Under the pieces are notes generated by a model. The model was given only the letters and a program-made list of their open reading frames with translations. It had not been told where the DNA came from and ran no database searches. Position numbers and translations under genes: made by a program. Shown here piece after piece: positions 18,955-27,924 of a stretch of 64,000 nt of DNA. Position 1 is the first letter of the stretch; every line of letters begins with the position of its first letter. Source of the DNA: JALOLV01 sp046295175 (lineage in GTDB: Bacteria; Bacteroidota; Bacteroidia; Cytophagales; Spirosomataceae); the NCBI GenBank assembly GCA_046295175.1, contig JBKBNY010000005.1:1-64000 (forward strand), in the 5' to 3' direction.

Positions 18955-19398
18955 ATGGATAAACCATTTTATGATTTTAAAATTCTTGATGAAGCCTTTA
19001 GGTTCGATTTTATCAGTAGTAGTAATATTAGAGAAATTCCTAAAACGATTTTATATCAAAAAACAACTATTGCTAACTTTTATAATCTCGTTTTAGCTGA
19101 TATTCAACCCGATGGTTCTTTAGATGTTTTTTCTGAAAGTAATAATGGAGACATGGAGATGATTTTGGCAACAGTTGTACAGACAATGTTAGTATTTACG
19201 GCATATTACCCAAAAGCAAGCATCGTTTTTACTGGAAGTACGCCATCTCGAACTCGTTTGTATCAGATTGTGTTATCGAAAGAAATAGATAAATCGAAAG
19301 CAACATTTGAGATTTTAGGATTAAAAGATGACAAATTAAGCCCATTTGAAAAAAATCAAACCTACGAAGGATTTGTAATTTCGAAGAAAATACCTTAA
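18955..19398 (+). CDS. DUF6934-family protein (inserted module, gene 1)
   Basis: 147 aa. The motifs NGDMEMILATVVQTM and TGSTPSRTRLYQI match what I remember of the DUF6934 family, common in Bacteroidota and usually of scattered distribution. The fold looks like a compact alpha/beta protein without signal peptide. A small gene follows within 9 nt. Function is not established; a toxin or antitoxin-like role is inferred only from the paired, inserted arrangement. The module lies between exact 32-bp repeats within a glycosyltransferase operon and shares its strand, so it may be read through from the GT promoter. Confidence 0.75.
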   Translation: MDKPFYDFKILDEAFRFDFISSSNIREIPKTILYQKTTIANFYNLVLADIQPDGSLDVFSESNNGDMEMILATVVQTMLVFTAYYPKASIVFTGSTPSRTRLYQIVLSKEIDKSKATFEILGLKDDKLSPFEKNQTYEGFVISKKIP

Positions 19399-19406
19399 AA
19401 TTGTTT

Positions 19407-19577
19407 ATGAAAATAATGGAGCATAAAAAATCAAAGCTTACAAAACCTATGCAAAAGATTGGGCAATTTGCTACAATAGAAGAGGCCGCACAACACAAAA
19501 CAGCTATTGTTAATGAAATGCTCTCAAAAATTTCTAATTTTGATGAATTCTTCAACTCTGATGGTACAAGAAAGTAA
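19407..19577 (+). CDS. Small basic protein paired with DUF6934 (inserted module, gene 2)
   Basis: 56 aa, translated by hand from ATG 19407 to TAA 19577. Starts MKIMEHKKSKLTKPMQKIG, then a helical segment with TIEEAAQHKTAIVNEML, ending NSDGTRK. No signal or membrane segment. Its position 9 nt after the DUF6934 gene and inside the duplicated repeats suggests that the two were acquired together. I cannot assign a function. Confidence 0.6.
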   Translation: MKIMEHKKSKLTKPMQKIGQFATIEEAAQHKTAIVNEMLSKISNFDEFFNSDGTRK

Positions 19578-19590
19578 CTGAATCGTTATC

Positions 19591-19622
19591 ATTCTTTTCG
19601 AGAGGCGATTTTAAGAAGAAAT
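19591..19622 (+). repeat. 32-bp direct repeat, right copy
   Basis: Exact copy of 18911-18942. Its last two bases are the AT of the start codon of the 643-aa membrane protein. Reading the GT2 frame through this copy gives KKK followed by TGA overlapping that ATG, so the two glycan genes once overlapped as ATGA. Confidence 0.93.
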
Positions 19623-21552
19623 GAATTCCATAAAAAAAATACTTCAGGTTTCGGTCAATAATTTTTGGCTAAAATTTATCTATTTACTGGTTCTATTGAT
19701 TATCATGTTCCCCTACTATCGGTTGATTACCCCACCCGAAGCAGGCATTGATAATTCGTGGCGAATGGCTCTCGAAATGGCCAAAGCCAAAGGATTAATT
19801 TGGGGAAAAGACATCATTTACACCTACGGGCCGCTCGGCACGTGGCTCCAACGATACGATATTACAACATCCCGATTTGAGCTAATGCTCACCGATATGT
19901 TTACCTTTGTAAATGTCGGTATTTTACTATATCGTTGGTTACCAAACCCAACCAAACTGTATCATTTATTCATTCATTTTACGATTTACGCTATTGTGAG
20001 TGCGATGCATGGTGAATGGGTACATTTTATGTTATTTTTTGCAGGAATCTATTGGGGTTTTGAGACCATAAATGACAAAATCAGTGCCCAAAAACGGAAC
20101 TTAGTCTTGATTTACACTATATTTCTATCTATTTTAAATTACTTCATCAAGGCAAATTATGGCATCATTGGTTTCGGTTTTTCGTTTGTATTGATTGTTT
20201 ATTTAGCAATTTCAAAGCGAATCACGATAAAATTAGCCGCCATTTTCTTGGTTTCGACGGTAATTGCATTGATTTTAGCATCTAAGTTTTTAAATACCGA
20301 TTTACTAAATTACACAATCTCAAACCTTCATATCATCAGCGGCTACAATGAAGCTATGGCGGTTTACCCAAGCAACTGGTCAATCATCGTAGCGTTTTCG
20401 TATTTAACTTTCGGAATAATTACCTTAATTATCTTCGGATACATCATATTCAACATAAAAAATGTTCTCAATCTAAATAATATCAAAAAATTAGACGATA
20501 TATTCTTACTACTTTCGGTAGTAACAATCTCGTTTATTTTATTAAAATACGGTTTTGTCCGAGCCGACGAAGGCCATGTTACTGCCTTTGCAAAACTGGT
20601 TTCATTACCGTTTTTATTGGTCATTTTTTTTGCAAATAATCATATTCTTAAATATATTTTTAGTGGGATATTAGCTTTAAATCTTCTAATTTACATTTTT
20701 ATCTACCAACCCGTTTTTGGTAATTTAGAATTCAAATACCACCTGACACTCCAACACAAAAGCCATATCATTCCAGAATATTTTACTGATGCTTTTGAGA
20801 ACAAACGTACGCCAAAACCGAAGCCGTTTTTTCCGAAAGATATTTTAGAATCAATTGGTAATCAGACAGTTGATGTAGTTCCACAAGAGATTTCGGATGT
20901 ATATTTTAATCAATTAAATTACAATCCACGTCCGATTGTACAGTCATATCAGGCCTACAACGAATATTTGGATTTAAAAAACCGAGAAAAATATCTATCA
21001 AGCACCGCTCCCGATTGGATTATTTACAGCATCGAAAGTACCGATAACAAATACGCTTGGGCCGAAGAAACCCAAACGCTTTTAGCGATGCTTCAGCGTT
21101 ATCGTGTAGAAAAAGAATGGAAAACTCGTTTGTTTTTGAAGAAAAACGATGTAATTAGAAAATTAGAATTGGTAAAAACGACTACCGAAAAAGCTAAAAT
21201 CAATCAGGAGATACAGGTTCAGAATGATAGCACATTGATTCATGTCATTAAAATCAAAACCAATTATAATCTTTTCGGTAAAATCCTGAAATTTGCTTTT
21301 CAGCCACCTCAACTTTATATGCAAATGCAATCATCGAAACTCGAAACCAATCGAGTGATTCCGATACATCTCGAAAAAGGAATGGTAATCAATAGCCGAA
21401 TTGACAACATCGAGGATGCCAAACAGTTTTTTGAAAAACAAAATGTACCTTCAAAAACAGTAAAAAGTATCAGATTTTACGAGCAAATCAGAGGCAAAGC
21501 TGGTTTTGCCGAAGATATTGAGATTGTACATGAATGGTATAGGCTTTTATGA
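19621..21552 (+). CDS. Large polytopic membrane protein of the glycan block
   Basis: 643 aa with a predicted 10-11 membrane segments in residues 15-370 and a soluble C-terminal half (about 380-643) rich in charged residues. The early periplasmic loop (PPEAGIDNSWRMALEMAKAKGLIWGKDIIYTYGPLG, about residues 38-75) has the D/G-Y pattern seen in some GT-C-like and oligosaccharide-processing membrane proteins, but no family is clear to me. It originally overlapped the GT2 gene by 4 nt, which supports a joint role in surface glycan synthesis. Confidence 0.72.
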   Translation: MNSIKKILQVSVNNFWLKFIYLLVLLIIMFPYYRLITPPEAGIDNSWRMALEMAKAKGLIWGKDIIYTYGPLGTWLQRYDITTSRFELMLTDMFTFVNVGILLYRWLPNPTKLYHLFIHFTIYAIVSAMHGEWVHFMLFFAGIYWGFETINDKISAQKRNLVLIYTIFLSILNYFIKANYGIIGFGFSFVLIVYLAISKRITIKLAAIFLVSTVIALILASKFLNTDLLNYTISNLHIISGYNEAMAVYPSNWSIIVAFSYLTFGIITLIIFGYIIFNIKNVLNLNNIKKLDDIFLLLSVVTISFILLKYGFVRADEGHVTAFAKLVSLPFLLVIFFANNHILKYIFSGILALNLLIYIFIYQPVFGNLEFKYHLTLQHKSHIIPEYFTDAFENKRTPKPKPFFPKDILESIGNQTVDVVPQEISDVYFNQLNYNPRPIVQSYQAYNEYLDLKNREKYLSSTAPDWIIYSIESTDNKYAWAEETQTLLAMLQRYRVEKEWKTRLFLKKNDVIRKLELVKTTTEKAKINQEIQVQNDSTLIHVIKIKTNYNLFGKILKFAFQPPQLYMQMQSSKLETNRVIPIHLEKGMVINSRIDNIEDAKQFFEKQNVPSKTVKSIRFYEQIRGKAGFAEDIEIVHEWYRLL

Positions 21553-21571
21553 ACGAGTTAAATACTCGTTC
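21551..21571. terminator. Palindrome GAACGAGT-TAAAT-ACTCGTTC between convergent genes
   Basis: 8-bp perfect stem with a 5-nt loop between the stop of the membrane protein and the stop of the EamA gene, followed by T6 on the plus strand. It shares its core with the palindrome at 7065-7085. Probably works as a bidirectional terminator. Confidence 0.7.
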
Positions 21572-22455
21572 TACTTTTTTCTACCCAAAGTCATCAAGAC
21601 AACTCCACCTAAAATAATTGCAGAAGCCGTCAAAGAACGATTCGATAGTTTTTCATTCAGAAAAATCCAACCCAAAAACATCGCAACTACTGGGTTTACG
21701 TATGCGTACGTTGCCGTAATCTGCGTTGGTGCGTTATTGATAAGCCAAACGTAGGCCGTATAACCTATAAACGAGCCAATAAAAATCAAATAAGCCATTG
21801 CCAAATAGGTTTGGGTTGTCATGTTGGCAATGTTTTGCAGTTGGTTATTCTCGGTAAATAAACTGACAATCAGCGAAAATGCCCCACCAACCATCATCTG
21901 AACGGATGTTGCTTGTAGTGGCGACTTGGGCTTCGATAAATTTGGAGCTAAGAGGCTTCCTGCCGCCCAAGTAATTGAGCCAATAAAAACCAAAAGTGTA
22001 GGAAACAACGCCACTTCTTTAGTGGCATTAGATGGATTAATAAGATAAGCCATCCCGACGAATCCCATAAAAAGGCCAATTATTCCGATTAATTTGGGTT
22101 TTTCTTTACTAAAAAACAAAAAATCAATAATAATCATCCAAGCGGGCAATGTCGCTACCAGTAAGGCAACCAAGCCCGATGGCATAAATTTTAAAGCGTA
22201 TGCCACGGCACTATTGCCGATTCCGCTCAAGAGTAACCCCACCAAACCTGCTCCAAAAAACTCCTCCTTTGTTGGAAATCCCTTTCCTTGAATCAATGTA
22301 AATGTAAATAGAATTGTGCCGCCTAACAAAAATCGGATTGAAGACAAAAGCATGGGCGGGAGCGTATCCATTGCATATTTTACTCCCAAAAATGTAGAAC
22401 CCCACAATACATACACAAGCCCCAAAGCTATGATTAATTTACTACGATACGACAC
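21571..22455 (-). CDS. EamA/DMT-superfamily transporter
   Basis: 294 aa inner-membrane protein with ten membrane segments arranged as two EamA repeats (about 5-140 and 150-290). The start of repeat 1 (LGLVYVLWGSTFLGVKYAM) and the end of repeat 2 (NPVVAMFLGWIFLNEKLS) are typical of the drug/metabolite transporter group related to YedA/RhaT. The substrate cannot be inferred. The start is GTG at 22455; an in-frame stop lies just upstream, and no ATG is available before residue 29. Confidence 0.88.
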   Translation of the reverse strand: MSYRSKLIIALGLVYVLWGSTFLGVKYAMDTLPPMLLSSIRFLLGGTILFTFTLIQGKGFPTKEEFFGAGLVGLLLSGIGNSAVAYALKFMPSGLVALLVATLPAWMIIIDFLFFSKEKPKLIGIIGLFMGFVGMAYLINPSNATKEVALFPTLLVFIGSITWAAGSLLAPNLSKPKSPLQATSVQMMVGGAFSLIVSLFTENNQLQNIANMTTQTYLAMAYLIFIGSFIGYTAYVWLINNAPTQITATYAYVNPVVAMFLGWIFLNEKLSNRSLTASAIILGGVVLMTLGRKK

Positions 22456-22637
22456 CGATTCTTTTGATTATGTTAAGAAAAACGAGCTAAAAACTCAAAC
22501 TACAAATATCCGAAAATATCCGTAATTATCCTCTTATCATTTGTTTTATGAGTTTTATCAATTTGATTGAATAATTGCTCAGATTTTAATCTATTTTTAT
22601 AAAAATATCATTAAACCCTTAAATTATACTTCACTAT

Positions 22638-23507
22638 ATGCAGCTTACCATCACCAATCTTAACAAAACCTACGCAAATGGTGTACAAGCACTCAAAGAC
22701 GTTAATCTTATAATCGAACAAGGCATGTTTGGTCTTTTAGGCCCAAATGGAGCGGGTAAATCGAGCCTTATGCGTACCATTTCGACACTTCAAGAACCCG
22801 ATACTGGCGAAATTTCACTCGGCGACATCAACGTTTTAACTCAAAAAGAAGAAGTCCGTAAGGTGTTGGGGTATTTACCGCAAGAATTTGGCGTTTATCC
22901 TAAAATTGATGCCGAAACCCTCCTCGACCACTTGGCAGTTTTGAAGGGTATCACCAATCGCAAAGAACGCAAAGAGGTTGTTGAGACGCTGCTCCAAAAA
23001 ACAAATCTTTGGCAAGCACGAAAAAAGAATTTGGGTGGATATTCGGGTGGTATGAAGCAACGTTTCGGAATCGCACAAGCACTTCTGGCAAATCCAAAGT
23101 TGATTATTGTAGATGAGCCAACGGCTGGTCTTGACCCTGCCGAACGCAATCGTTTTTTGAATTTATTGAGCGAATTAGGCGAAAATACAATCGTGATTCT
23201 ATCGACACACATAGTAGATGATGTAAAAGAGCTTTGTAAAGACATGGCCATCATTAACCAAGGCCAAGTAATGTATAAAGGTAGCCCCGACGATGCGATT
23301 AGCGAAATTGGTGGAAAAGTATGGAAAAAACGTATCACAAAAGCCGAATTGGAAGAATACAAATCTAATTTTAATGTAATATCAGACCGAATGGTGGCGG
23401 GCGAACCAGTGATTCATATACTGGCCGATTCTCAGCCCGACGGTGGGTTTGCATCAATAGAGCCAAATCTTGAAGATGTCTATTTCTCAAAAATTTTGGC
23501 TGCGTAA
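22638..23507 (+). CDS. ABC transporter ATP-binding protein
   Basis: 289 aa cytoplasmic ATPase subunit. Walker A GPNGAGKS (35-42), Q-loop YLPQEFG, signature YSGGMKQR (about 135-142), Walker B LIIVDEPTAGLD and switch His in STHIVDD are all present. The group resembles CcmA/NatA-type ABC-2 exporters. The next gene on the same strand, 127 nt downstream, encodes the permease fused to an M1 peptidase, which is its likely membrane partner. Confidence 0.93.
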   Translation: MQLTITNLNKTYANGVQALKDVNLIIEQGMFGLLGPNGAGKSSLMRTISTLQEPDTGEISLGDINVLTQKEEVRKVLGYLPQEFGVYPKIDAETLLDHLAVLKGITNRKERKEVVETLLQKTNLWQARKKNLGGYSGGMKQRFGIAQALLANPKLIIVDEPTAGLDPAERNRFLNLLSELGENTIVILSTHIVDDVKELCKDMAIINQGQVMYKGSPDDAISEIGGKVWKKRITKAELEEYKSNFNVISDRMVAGEPVIHILADSQPDGGFASIEPNLEDVYFSKILAA

Positions 23508-23577
23508 ACTTCGAGTTAATTGTTAATCAAAAATCGTTAATCGTATATTCAGAATTGTAAATTTCTGAAAGATATTT

Positions 23578-23628
23578 GATTCACAATTCGCTCATTCACA
23601 ATTCACTCATTCACTAATTCGTCATTAA
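23578..23628 (+). repeat. Degenerate ATTCAC-type phrase repeat
   Basis: The gap between the ABC ATPase and permease-peptidase genes carries repeated phrases of the type ATTCACAATTC / CTCATTCAC, with an irregular period of 8-12 nt. No protein coding is seen. Confidence 0.6.
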
Positions 23629-23634
23629 TATCCC

Positions 23635-26600
23635 ATGTGGTACGAAATATTCAAATTTGAGCTTCAATATCGCCGCAAACGCATGGCGACATGGCTATAT
23701 TTCTTCGTAATGGTCTTGATTGGCCTACTCACAACCTCAACCGATGTAATTCAGGTCGGTGGTGTGAGCAATCAACTCAAAGAAAACAGCCCATTCACAG
23801 TAGCATATCTTATGCTCGTTCTGACCTCCTTCTTTGGTACATTTATGGCATCTGCTATCATGGGTGTTGCCATCGTGCGAGACTTCGAACACAAGACCGA
23901 AGGAATGTTTTTTACAAAACCTATAACCAAGTTCGATTACATCTTCGGGCGTTTTCTTGGGTCATTTGTTATCTTGATTTTTGTCTTAACTGGAATAATC
24001 TTTGGGATGGCACTTGGTTCGCACTGGCCCGGAATCACCGAGGACTTTTGGCCAGCCCGTGACCCCGAAAAAATTCAAGCATTTAATCTTTACAATTACT
24101 TACACCCGTTTTTGGTTTTCGTAATACCAAACGCATTTATCACGGGAGCTTTGTTTTTTATGGTGGGTGGATTATCCCGTCGGATGGTCTTTATTTACCT
24201 CCAAGCAATGCTTTTCTTGATTTTACAAGGAGCTGCCGATGTACTTTTGGGCGATTTAGACAAAAAAGAGATTGCCGCGTGGGTTGACCCAATCGGAGGG
24301 CGTGCTTTCAATTTTTTTACTGAATATTGGACAATCTCTGAGAAAAACACCACTAATGTTCCGATGTCGGGGGCAGTTTTGGTCAATCGCCTTATCTGGA
24401 TTGGCATTGGTATCGTTGCGTTTTTGGCAACTTTAAGATTCTTCTCATTCAATCAAGTCATTAATCCAATTATTCGTCGCAAGCCGGGTTTAGATACCGA
24501 ATTCATCAAAAATTCAAGAATCGCTTTGCCAAAAGTTACTCTCAATTTTGGATTTTCGGCTCAATTGCTGGAGCTACGCCGAATGACGATTTTTTATTTC
24601 AAAAACATTATCCGAGATATTCCATTCATTGGTATTGTGGCAACTGGCTTGCTTTTATTCATCTTTAATGCCGCTTTGATGGATTCTTTTGATGATACAA
24701 AGCTGATTCCGACGACGTACAGTATGATAAATTTGATTCAGGGGGCGTTCGGGATTTTCTTTTTCATCATTACGATAATGTACGCTGGCGAACTGATTTG
24801 GAAAGAGAGAGATGTCAGAATCAATCTCATCCACGATGCAATGCCCGTACCCACTGCCCTACCGATGATTGCTAAGTTTTTGGCTATGTTCGTAACCTAC
24901 GTAGGTATTGTACTTATCTTGATTTTGATGGCAATTATCACCCAAGCCTCAAAAGGTTATTTCAATTTTGAGATTGGCGTATATTTTTCGAGCCTTTATG
25001 GCGATACGATTCACGGAATGTTGCTTTGGCTCTTGATGGCGTTTTTTGTGCAGATTATGGTCAATAATAAAATAGCGGGTCATGCCGTCATGATTGTGAT
25101 TTTTATCGCAATGGCCGTTATCTCAAATCTTGGGGTTGAGCATTCGTTGTTTTTATTCAACTCGGCAAGTATGGGTTCGTATTCGGATATGAACAAATAC
25201 GGGCATTTCCTCTCGCCATTTAGTTGGCTCAGTACCTACTGGACAGCCTTCACATTCCTACTTTTTGGTTTGGCTGTACTCTTTGCGGTACGTGGCACCG
25301 AAGAACTTTTCAAGTTTCGCCTTAGAATCGGCAAATACCGTTTGACTCGTCCAATCGTTACATTTTTGATACTCTCGACCATTGTTTTTGTGTCTTCGGG
25401 TGCTTATGTGTATTACAATACCAATGTTGTAAACAAATACCAAAACTCTAAAGAAGTCGAAAAACAGCGAGCCAATTACGAGAAAACACTCAAAAAATTT
25501 GAGTACATCAATCATCCGAAAATCACGGAGGCGAAACTAAACGTTGATATTTATCCCGAAACCCGCGATTTCACAGCCGAAGGTTATTTCATTCTAAAAA
25601 ATAAAACCGATAAGCCAATAACCGAGATTCATATTCAGGATAATACTGACGAACAAGTTTCTAACGAATACATTAAATTTGATAAAGAAGCAAAACTCGA
25701 TAACCGTTATTACAAAGATTTCAAGTACCGAATCTACAAATTATCGCAACCTTTGCAGCCGCAAGACTCGGTAAAAATGAGTTTCAAGACCAATTTCGTA
25801 ACCAATGGTTTCAAAACTCGTGGCTCAAATACCGATGTGGTTAATAACGGGACATTCTTCAATAACTTCTATTTCCCGACAATCGGTTACAGCGAAAACA
25901 ATGAGTTAAACTCCGATGACGACCGCAAAAAACAAGGCTTAAAACCAAAAGAAAGAATGTTGGAGCAAAACGATATCCGTGGTTTGAAACAAAATCTTTT
26001 GGGTGATGATGGCGACCAAATTCGTTTTGAGATGACAATGAGTACCGCCGCCGACCAAATTGCGATTGCACCGGGGTATTTGCAAAAAGAATGGGTAAAA
26101 GACGGACGTAAATATTTCCATTACAAAATGGATGCCCCGATGTTTAATTTTTACTCGATGGTTTCGGCCAAATACGCTGTCAAAAAAGAGAATTATAAAG
26201 GTATTAGCTTAGAAATTTATTATCATCCTGAGCATACTTACAACCTCGACCGCATGATGCAAGGCATGAAAACGGCGTTGGATTATTACCAAGCCAATTT
26301 CAGTCCGTATCAATACCGTCAAGTACGTATTATGGAGTTCCCGAGATATTCCTCTTTTGCTCAATCATTCGCCAATACAATTCCGTTTTCGGAGGGTATC
26401 GGATTTATCATGAATATAACCAAAGAAGACGATATTGATATGCCATTCTACGTAACTTGCCACGAAGTAGCTCACCAATGGTGGGGGCATCAGGTTTCGG
26501 AGGCTAACGTCAAAGGCAATGCGATGTTGTCGGAGTCGATGTCGCAATACAGTGCTTTGATGTGTATGAAAAAGACTAATTCACGCGAGTACATGAAGAA

Positions 26601-27252
26601 GTTTTTGAGTTATGAACTAAACAATTACTTACGTGGACGCTCGACCGAAACCAAAAAAGAGCAGCCGCTCGAACTCGTCGAAAGGCAAGGGTACATTCAT
26701 TACAACAAGGGTTCGTTGGTGTTTTATGCTTTGCAAGATTACCTCGGCGAAGAGGTGGTAAATACTGGAATCCGTAATTTTAGGACAAAATGGAATAACG
26801 AAGTAGTCGCCAAAACGGGGATTTATCCAATCTCAAAAAATCTGATTGACGAATTAAAAGCCGTTACGCCAGATAGTATGAAATATCTCTACAAAGATAT
26901 GTTTGAGACGATTACCCTATTCGATAACAAAGCCGATAAAGTAACTTATAAAGAGGTATCCAAAGTTAATTTCAAAGTAAAAATTGAAATTTCAGCTCAA
27001 AAATTACGTGCTGATAGCCTCGGAACTGAATCGAAAATCAAAATGAATGATTGGGTTTGGGTAGGTGTTTATGGAGAAAAACAAAAAGATAAAGACCGTT
27101 TGATTTATTATCAACGCCATAAAATATCGAAAGATAAAACCACAATCGAGGTAAACGTCAAAGAAAAACCACTCAAAGCTGGTATTGACCCACTAAATAT
27201 CTTGATTGACCGCCACCCAAATGATAATACAAAGAGTGTTGAGAAAGAATAA
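23635..27252 (+). CDS. ABC-2 permease fused to M1-family aminopeptidase
   Basis: 1205 aa. Residues 1-590 contain about 12 membrane segments in two ABC-2-type sets. Residues 600-1205 form a gluzincin-like domain outside the membrane, with the zinc motif HEVAHQWWGH (His943, Glu944, His947) and a downstream Glu967 in MLSESMSQY as likely third ligand. Nineteen residues separate His947 from Glu967, one more than in classic M1 enzymes. With the upstream ATPase it should form an exporter whose substrate is processed or recognised by the peptidase part. The architecture is recurrent in Bacteroidota, but its substrate is not known to me. Confidence 0.88.
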   Translation: MWYEIFKFELQYRRKRMATWLYFFVMVLIGLLTTSTDVIQVGGVSNQLKENSPFTVAYLMLVLTSFFGTFMASAIMGVAIVRDFEHKTEGMFFTKPITKFDYIFGRFLGSFVILIFVLTGIIFGMALGSHWPGITEDFWPARDPEKIQAFNLYNYLHPFLVFVIPNAFITGALFFMVGGLSRRMVFIYLQAMLFLILQGAADVLLGDLDKKEIAAWVDPIGGRAFNFFTEYWTISEKNTTNVPMSGAVLVNRLIWIGIGIVAFLATLRFFSFNQVINPIIRRKPGLDTEFIKNSRIALPKVTLNFGFSAQLLELRRMTIFYFKNIIRDIPFIGIVATGLLLFIFNAALMDSFDDTKLIPTTYSMINLIQGAFGIFFFIITIMYAGELIWKERDVRINLIHDAMPVPTALPMIAKFLAMFVTYVGIVLILILMAIITQASKGYFNFEIGVYFSSLYGDTIHGMLLWLLMAFFVQIMVNNKIAGHAVMIVIFIAMAVISNLGVEHSLFLFNSASMGSYSDMNKYGHFLSPFSWLSTYWTAFTFLLFGLAVLFAVRGTEELFKFRLRIGKYRLTRPIVTFLILSTIVFVSSGAYVYYNTNVVNKYQNSKEVEKQRANYEKTLKKFEYINHPKITEAKLNVDIYPETRDFTAEGYFILKNKTDKPITEIHIQDNTDEQVSNEYIKFDKEAKLDNRYYKDFKYRIYKLSQPLQPQDSVKMSFKTNFVTNGFKTRGSNTDVVNNGTFFNNFYFPTIGYSENNELNSDDDRKKQGLKPKERMLEQNDIRGLKQNLLGDDGDQIRFEMTMSTAADQIAIAPGYLQKEWVKDGRKYFHYKMDAPMFNFYSMVSAKYAVKKENYKGISLEIYYHPEHTYNLDRMMQGMKTALDYYQANFSPYQYRQVRIMEFPRYSSFAQSFANTIPFSEGIGFIMNITKEDDIDMPFYVTCHEVAHQWWGHQVSEANVKGNAMLSESMSQYSALMCMKKTNSREYMKKFLSYELNNYLRGRSTETKKEQPLELVERQGYIHYNKGSLVFYALQDYLGEEVVNTGIRNFRTKWNNEVVAKTGIYPISKNLIDELKAVTPDSMKYLYKDMFETITLFDNKADKVTYKEVSKVNFKVKIEISAQKLRADSLGTESKIKMNDWVWVGVYGEKQKDKDRLIYYQRHKISKDKTTIEVNVKEKPLKAGIDPLNILIDRHPNDNTKSVEKE

Positions 27253-27273
27253 CTTAAAAATGTGATAATTAAC

Positions 27274-27380
27274 AGAATTATCCGAATTTCTCGAATATCG
27301 AATGTTTTTTATTGCGATTAATATCTGATAAATATAACTCAAAAAGAGATTCGGGAGATTCGGGATATTCGATTAATTCT
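27274..27380. repeat. TTCGGGA/TCGAAT phrase repeat in inverted arrangement
   Basis: AGAATTATCCGAATTTCTCG (27274-27293) and its diverged inverse at 27347-27380 (GATTCGGGAGATTCGGGATA) flank about 45 nt. It fills the gap between the ABC permease gene and the 156-aa gene. Confidence 0.5.
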
Positions 27381-27453
27381 ATTTAATTATATTTTTACCA
27401 AACATTCACCTCGAACACCTTGTTTTGAAACCAAAATTAATCTTGATTTAACA

Positions 27454-27924
27454 ATGGCACGAGCAAGTTTAGAAATCATTGATGCACTTCGCCGAACAGC
27501 TAAAAAATTAGAAGAGGGTTCGGTTTATATGTGGGGACACATGGGCAGTTGTAATTGCGGCAATTTAGCCCAAGAAATCACTAAATTATCTAAAGGACAA
27601 ATCCACGCTTACGCAATGCAAGGTCGTGGTGACTGGAACGAGCAACTCAACGATTACTGCGAAACCAGTCAAATGCCAATAGATTTGGTGATTCATGAAC
27701 TACTAATTGCAGGTTTTAGCATCGAAGATTTAAAAAATCTGGAGAAGCTATCAGACCATAAAATTTTGAGTCGTTTGCCGCTCGAAAAACGTTATCTGAA
27801 ACACAATGTACGTGCCGATGTAATCGTTTATATTAAGGAATGGGCAAATATGCTCGAAGACGAATTGCTCAGTAGTATCAAATTGCCTGAGTTCGAGTTA
27901 GAAACAGAAACCGAATATGCGTAA
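27454..27924 (+). CDS. Conserved hypothetical cytoplasmic protein
   Basis: 156 aa, no signal peptide. The N-terminal half contains MWGHMGSCNCGNLAQEIT (about 25-42), whose His and paired Cys residues could bind a metal; the second half is helical and acidic. Family not recognised with certainty. It overlaps the following exported-protein gene by 8 nt, so the two are translationally linked. Confidence 0.75.
   Translation: MARASLEIIDALRRTAKKLEEGSVYMWGHMGSCNCGNLAQEITKLSKGQIHAYAMQGRGDWNEQLNDYCETSQMPIDLVIHELLIAGFSIEDLKNLEKLSDHKILSRLPLEKRYLKHNVRADVIVYIKEWANMLEDELLSSIKLPEFELETETEYA

Noticed and set aside
18943..19590. IS element between the 32-bp repeats
   Set aside because: No transposase, no terminal inverted repeats; a 32-bp target duplication is far above the usual range for IS elements.
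23578..23628. CRISPR array
   Set aside because: Units are 8-12 nt, degenerate and without spacers; no cas genes in the window.
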